From B1SED10-75 sp964636865 (GTDB lineage: Bacteria > Bacillota > Dethiobacteria > DTU022 > PWGO01): a DNA stretch of 64,000 bases. The position numbers and the translations under genes are program-made. Shown here piece after piece: positions 61,433-64,000 of this stretch. The notes under the pieces were generated by a model that was not told where the DNA came from, ran no database searches, and worked only from the letters and a program-made list of their open reading frames with translations. Positions within the stretch are counted from its first letter, which is position 1, and the number at the start of each line of letters is the position of its first letter. The stretch covers positions 1-64,000 of the forward strand of contig CAZWVJ010000006.1 in assembly GCA_964636865.1 (NCBI GenBank). Reading direction: 5' to 3'.

Positions 61433-61816
61433 TCAATAACCTGCCGCAGTTTTATGTTCTACATTATAATCAAAAATGCCGCGCTTAATTTCCCTGGCCG
61501 TCATATTTTCAGCGGAAAACCGATGTTTGAGGTAATTACAAGAAACCCAGGGATCCACAGTTTCGCCGCAGGTAAATATATCTACGGCTGCATAACCGAG
61601 CTCCGGCCAGGTATGAATGGTAAGATGGGATTCCGATATAACAACTACGCCGCTTAATCCCTGGGGCGAAAATTCATGAAACACAGCCTCACGAACTTCT
61701 GCGCCGGCTTCTTTTGCAGCCCGCACCATATTATTCTTGACACCGGCTACATCATCCAGCACATTTTCGGGGCATCCATAAAATTCTACCAAAACATGAC
61801 GGCCCAAAGCGCTCAT
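61433..61816 (-). CDS. speD: S-adenosylmethionine decarboxylase proenzyme
   Basis: Short prokaryotic (SpeH-type) SAM decarboxylase, 127 residues, giving the aminopropyl donor for SpeE. Self-cleavage before Ser63 in VVISESHLTIHTWPE creates the pyruvoyl group; His68-type and Cys83-type residues in LTIHTWPELGYAAVDIFTCG are present. GGAGGT before the ATG. Own promoter upstream. Confidence 0.96.
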   Translation of the reverse strand: MSALGRHVLVEFYGCPENVLDDVAGVKNNMVRAAKEAGAEVREAVFHEFSPQGLSGVVVISESHLTIHTWPELGYAAVDIFTCGETVDPWVSCNYLKHRFSAENMTAREIKRGIFDYNVEHKTAAGY

Positions 61817-61884
61817 TTTAATACCTCCTTTATGAGAAATTTAACTTTAAACGAAGATGCAAATTTTAGGAAGCAACAATCTAT

Positions 61885-61912
61885 ATTTTAACAAACTCAA
61901 CCAAAAATTCAA
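61885..61912 (-). promoter_or_regulatory. Promoter of speD
   Basis: Minus strand TTGAAT (61907-61912), 16-base spacer, TAAAAT (61885-61890). Leader about 60 bases. It shares the 340-base intergenic region 61817-62156 with the divergent plus-strand promoter below. Confidence 0.55.
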
Positions 61913-62009
61913 TAATCTGCAAAAAGACAGTTTAAAAATATCATCTTTCATCTTTTCAAAGATATTTTGGCAATAATTAGGCTTTGGGAAAAGATTTGCA
62001 AAGAAAAAC

Positions 62010-62038
62010 TGGACAAAATAAAAGAATAGCTGTATAAA
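62010..62038 (+). promoter_or_regulatory. Promoter of the 5'-nucleotidase gene
   Basis: Plus strand TGGACA (62010-62015), 17-base spacer, TATAAA (62033-62038), five of six matches each. The leader would be about 110 bases. Confidence 0.65.
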
Positions 62039-62156
62039 TGCAAGTAATTTCACGGTATGGTAAAATGTATTGCAAAACATTAAAAAAAATCTTGAAAGGC
62101 AATAATCAGTATCCCGGGAATGAACACAAAACGGCCTTTTAATTGGAGTGATTGAA

Positions 62157-64000
62157 ATGTTTCCCAAAGAAAAAACAAATGTCCATTCCTTTTTTTCTTT
62201 CTCGTTAGCCGGGTGCGATTTTCCCGGCTGGAACCCCGGTTTATTCAATACAGTTGCAGCGATAATAAGGGTAACAACTATAGCAATAGTAATTATTGCC
62301 GTATTAACAGCTATTAGCAGCAATTCTATCTCACGGGCTATAGCCTCTGAGCCGGAAGATAAACAAATACACTTTAGCATTTTACACACTAATGACGAAC
62401 ATTCGGCATTAATCCCTCACGGAACGGCTATCGACCATCACCCGGAAAAAGAAAATCCTGCCAGGGGAGGCATGGCGCGCCTGGCTTATAAAGTCAACCG
62501 GATCAAAGAAGAAAAAGAAGCCATAGATGAAGAAGTTATGCTGGTTAATGCCGGTGACTTTATGGGAGGAACTATTTACAACTGGCTCGTCTTTGATGGC
62601 TATGCTCCTGAACTGGATTTGTTGCAGCAGATAGGTTTTGACCTCGTAGCCATTGGCAACCACGAATTTGATCACGGGCCGGACTTGCTGGCAGATTACC
62701 TCAAAACCGCCGGCCACCCCGATGCGGGGGAAAATACTACCTTGCTTGCCACTAACACCGTCATACCCGATGATCACCCCCTGGAGAATGTAGGCATAGA
62801 AAAAACACACGTAAAAAAACTTGACCCGGGACCTAAGATAGGTTTTTTCAGTTTGATGGGCTATGATGCCATGAGGGTAATAGTGGAATCAGGACCGGTA
62901 GATTTTATGGATCCGCATAAATCCGCGCGGGAAGCTATTTCCTTTTTAAGGGAAGAAAAAGAAGTTGACCTGGTAGTAGCCGTTAATCATTCAGGCATAA
63001 CAGAAGATCGGGAACTGGCAGAAGACGTATCTGGAATTGATATTATAGTAGGCGGCCACAGCCATACCGCTATGGAAAAACCCGAAATTATAGAAGATAC
63101 CCTAATTGTGCAAGCCGGAGCACATCTGGAATATCTGGGAATTTTGGAGCTTACCTATAATCCGGAAAGTGGGGAAGTAAGACCTCGTAATGAGGTCACG
63201 GGAACACCTTACTTGATCCCTCTAGATCATACGGTACCGCAGGATCCGGAAATAGCCTCTTCTGTGGATAAGTTTACAGAAAAATTAGAACGGATGATTT
63301 ACGAACTTACCGGCGGAAACTTCAAAGACATACTTGAACCTTTTGCTACATCGGAATTTAAACTGCCCAACCAGCCTTATAACTCTGAAAATCAACTCGG
63401 TAACCTTGTTACCGATGCAATGCGCCTGGTAGTGGAAGAAAAAACAGGCGAGGAAGTAGATTTTGCTTTTCAGGGCAGCGGCATTATTCGCAGTGAATTA
63501 GTTCCCGGCTCTGCCGATCACTCTCGGGACCTTATTTCTATTTATGACGTTACAGAGGCTGTAGCTATAGGAAGCGGGCCGGCAGGAACTCCCGGATTTC
63601 CTTTGGCCTCAGCCTATCTTACGGGGGAAGAAATTAAAGATATCCTGGAAATCTCACCCCTTGCCAGTCAATATATGGGGGATAACTATTTCCTCCAGGT
63701 TTCGGGTTTGCGCTACGCTTATTACCCCGAGCGATTAATCCTTTTTCATATTCCCGGCATCGATTTGCCTTTTCCTTCATTTCAAGCCGTTAGTAATGTG
63801 GAAAAATACACCGAAGAAGGGCCTCAAACCGCCAAAGATGAGGATTTTGCCTCCCTGGAAATAGATGATGAAAAGTTGTATCACATTGTCACTGATTACA
63901 TCCTTTTGGAAAGAGCCGTTCCGGAAGCCAATTCCCTAATACCGTGGCTTTCCATAGAACCAAAAGACAGCGATGGCAAACCCATAGAAAACTTTGAAGA
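62157..64000 (+). CDS. 5'-nucleotidase/2',3'-cyclic phosphodiesterase (UshA family), partial
   Basis: Runs off the right edge; 614 codons are visible. ATG at 62157 with GGAGTG upstream. Residues 1-35 are an unusual polar start containing a Cys; a hydrophobic segment (about 36-56, IIRVTTIAIVIIAVLTAISS) then acts as signal or anchor. The calcineurin-like metallophosphatase domain follows: SILHTNDEHSAL, NAGDFMGG, AIGNHEFDHG, AVNHSGITED and IIVGGHSHT, all metal ligands. The C-terminal nucleotide-binding domain starts near 400 (NQLGNLVTDAMRL). It probably releases phosphate from extracellular nucleotides. The end, and any sorting or CWB2 domain, lies outside the window. Confidence 0.92.
   Translation, partial: MFPKEKTNVHSFFSFSLAGCDFPGWNPGLFNTVAAIIRVTTIAIVIIAVLTAISSNSISRAIASEPEDKQIHFSILHTNDEHSALIPHGTAIDHHPEKENPARGGMARLAYKVNRIKEEKEAIDEEVMLVNAGDFMGGTIYNWLVFDGYAPELDLLQQIGFDLVAIGNHEFDHGPDLLADYLKTAGHPDAGENTTLLATNTVIPDDHPLENVGIEKTHVKKLDPGPKIGFFSLMGYDAMRVIVESGPVDFMDPHKSAREAISFLREEKEVDLVVAVNHSGITEDRELAEDVSGIDIIVGGHSHTAMEKPEIIEDTLIVQAGAHLEYLGILELTYNPESGEVRPRNEVTGTPYLIPLDHTVPQDPEIASSVDKFTEKLERMIYELTGGNFKDILEPFATSEFKLPNQPYNSENQLGNLVTDAMRLVVEEKTGEEVDFAFQGSGIIRSELVPGSADHSRDLISIYDVTEAVAIGSGPAGTPGFPLASAYLTGEEIKDILEISPLASQYMGDNYFLQVSGLRYAYYPERLILFHIPGIDLPFPSFQAVSNVEKYTEEGPQTAKDEDFASLEIDDEKLYHIVTDYILLERAVPEANSLIPWLSIEPKDSDGKPIENFE

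Noticed and set aside
61847..62810. Minus-strand reading frames opposite the 5'-nucleotidase start
   Set aside because: The plus strand encodes intact metallophosphatase motifs across the same bases; the minus frames look like chance and cover the speD promoter.
1..64000. CRISPR arrays, prophage or complete insertion sequences
   Set aside because: No regularly spaced repeats, cas genes, phage structural genes or transposase genes were seen.

Overview
This 64 kb window is chromosomal DNA from a Gram-positive Firmicute of the Clostridia type. The evidence is gene order and gene content. The order dprA-topA-trmFO-xerC-hslV-hslU-codY followed by rpsB-tsf-pyrH-frr-uppS-cdsA-dxr-rseP-ispG is the conserved Firmicute arrangement. 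alaS-reoM-ruvX-DUF1292-mltG is a second conserved Firmicute block. CodY, a SCIFF peptide with its radical SAM maturase, and CWB2 cell-wall proteins point the same way. Many proteins are acidic (ribosomal protein S2 carries a tail of about 110 mostly acidic residues), and there is a glutamate 2,3-aminomutase, whose product beta-glutamate is a known osmolyte. Together these suggest, but do not prove, a salt- or alkali-adapted organism. Almost every gene is on the minus strand. The exceptions are a small zinc-ribbon membrane protein near 43.1 kb and a 5'-nucleotidase running off the right edge.

Layout from left to right. 0-9.6 kb: mltG, DUF1292, ruvX, an aldo/keto reductase-ferredoxin fusion, reoM, alaS with a consensus promoter, mnmA, a YigZ-family gene and rarA. 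9.7-11.2 kb: the SCIFF ranthipeptide pair; its 54-residue precursor gene lies in another frame across what would otherwise be read as the N-terminus of the maturase. 11.4-17.3 kb: a family 2 glycosyltransferase, ispG, rseP with two near-identical PDZ domains, dxr, cdsA and uppS (isoprenoid, undecaprenyl and phospholipid precursors). 17.4-21.2 kb: an rpsB-tsf unit and a pyrH-frr-PASTA-ferredoxin unit, each closed by a hairpin terminator. 21.4-30.0 kb: codY, hslUV, xerC, trmFO, topA and dprA.

30.0-34.8 kb: glutamate 2,3-aminomutase behind a structured leader, then panD-panC-panB and a DUF2520 Rossmann protein that may fill the ketopantoate reductase step. 35.1-41.3 kb: three tandem M42 aminopeptidases, a MetE/UROD-like methyltransferase and citramalate synthase. 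41.6-49.4 kb: a DUF362-ferredoxin protein and an oligopeptide/nickel-type ABC transporter (fused twin ATPase, two permeases, lipoprotein) downstream of an FmdE-family gene. 49.6-55.7 kb: fructose-bisphosphate aldolase, small zinc-ribbon proteins, and two secreted peptidoglycan hydrolases sharing three CWB2 repeats. 55.8-64 kb: tRNA-Leu(CAG), a diacylglycerol-kinase-like protein, slipin plus NfeD, ndk, speE, speD and the partial 5'-nucleotidase.

Most of the window is housekeeping. The strongest overlooked item is the SCIFF precursor gene. Other points worth checking are the eam leader RNA, the DUF2520-pan linkage, the FmdE-linked transporter, the acidic S2 tail and apparent near-cognate (CTG) start codons. 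I found no CRISPR array, prophage or complete insertion sequence. All statements rest on reading the sequence; no database search was run.
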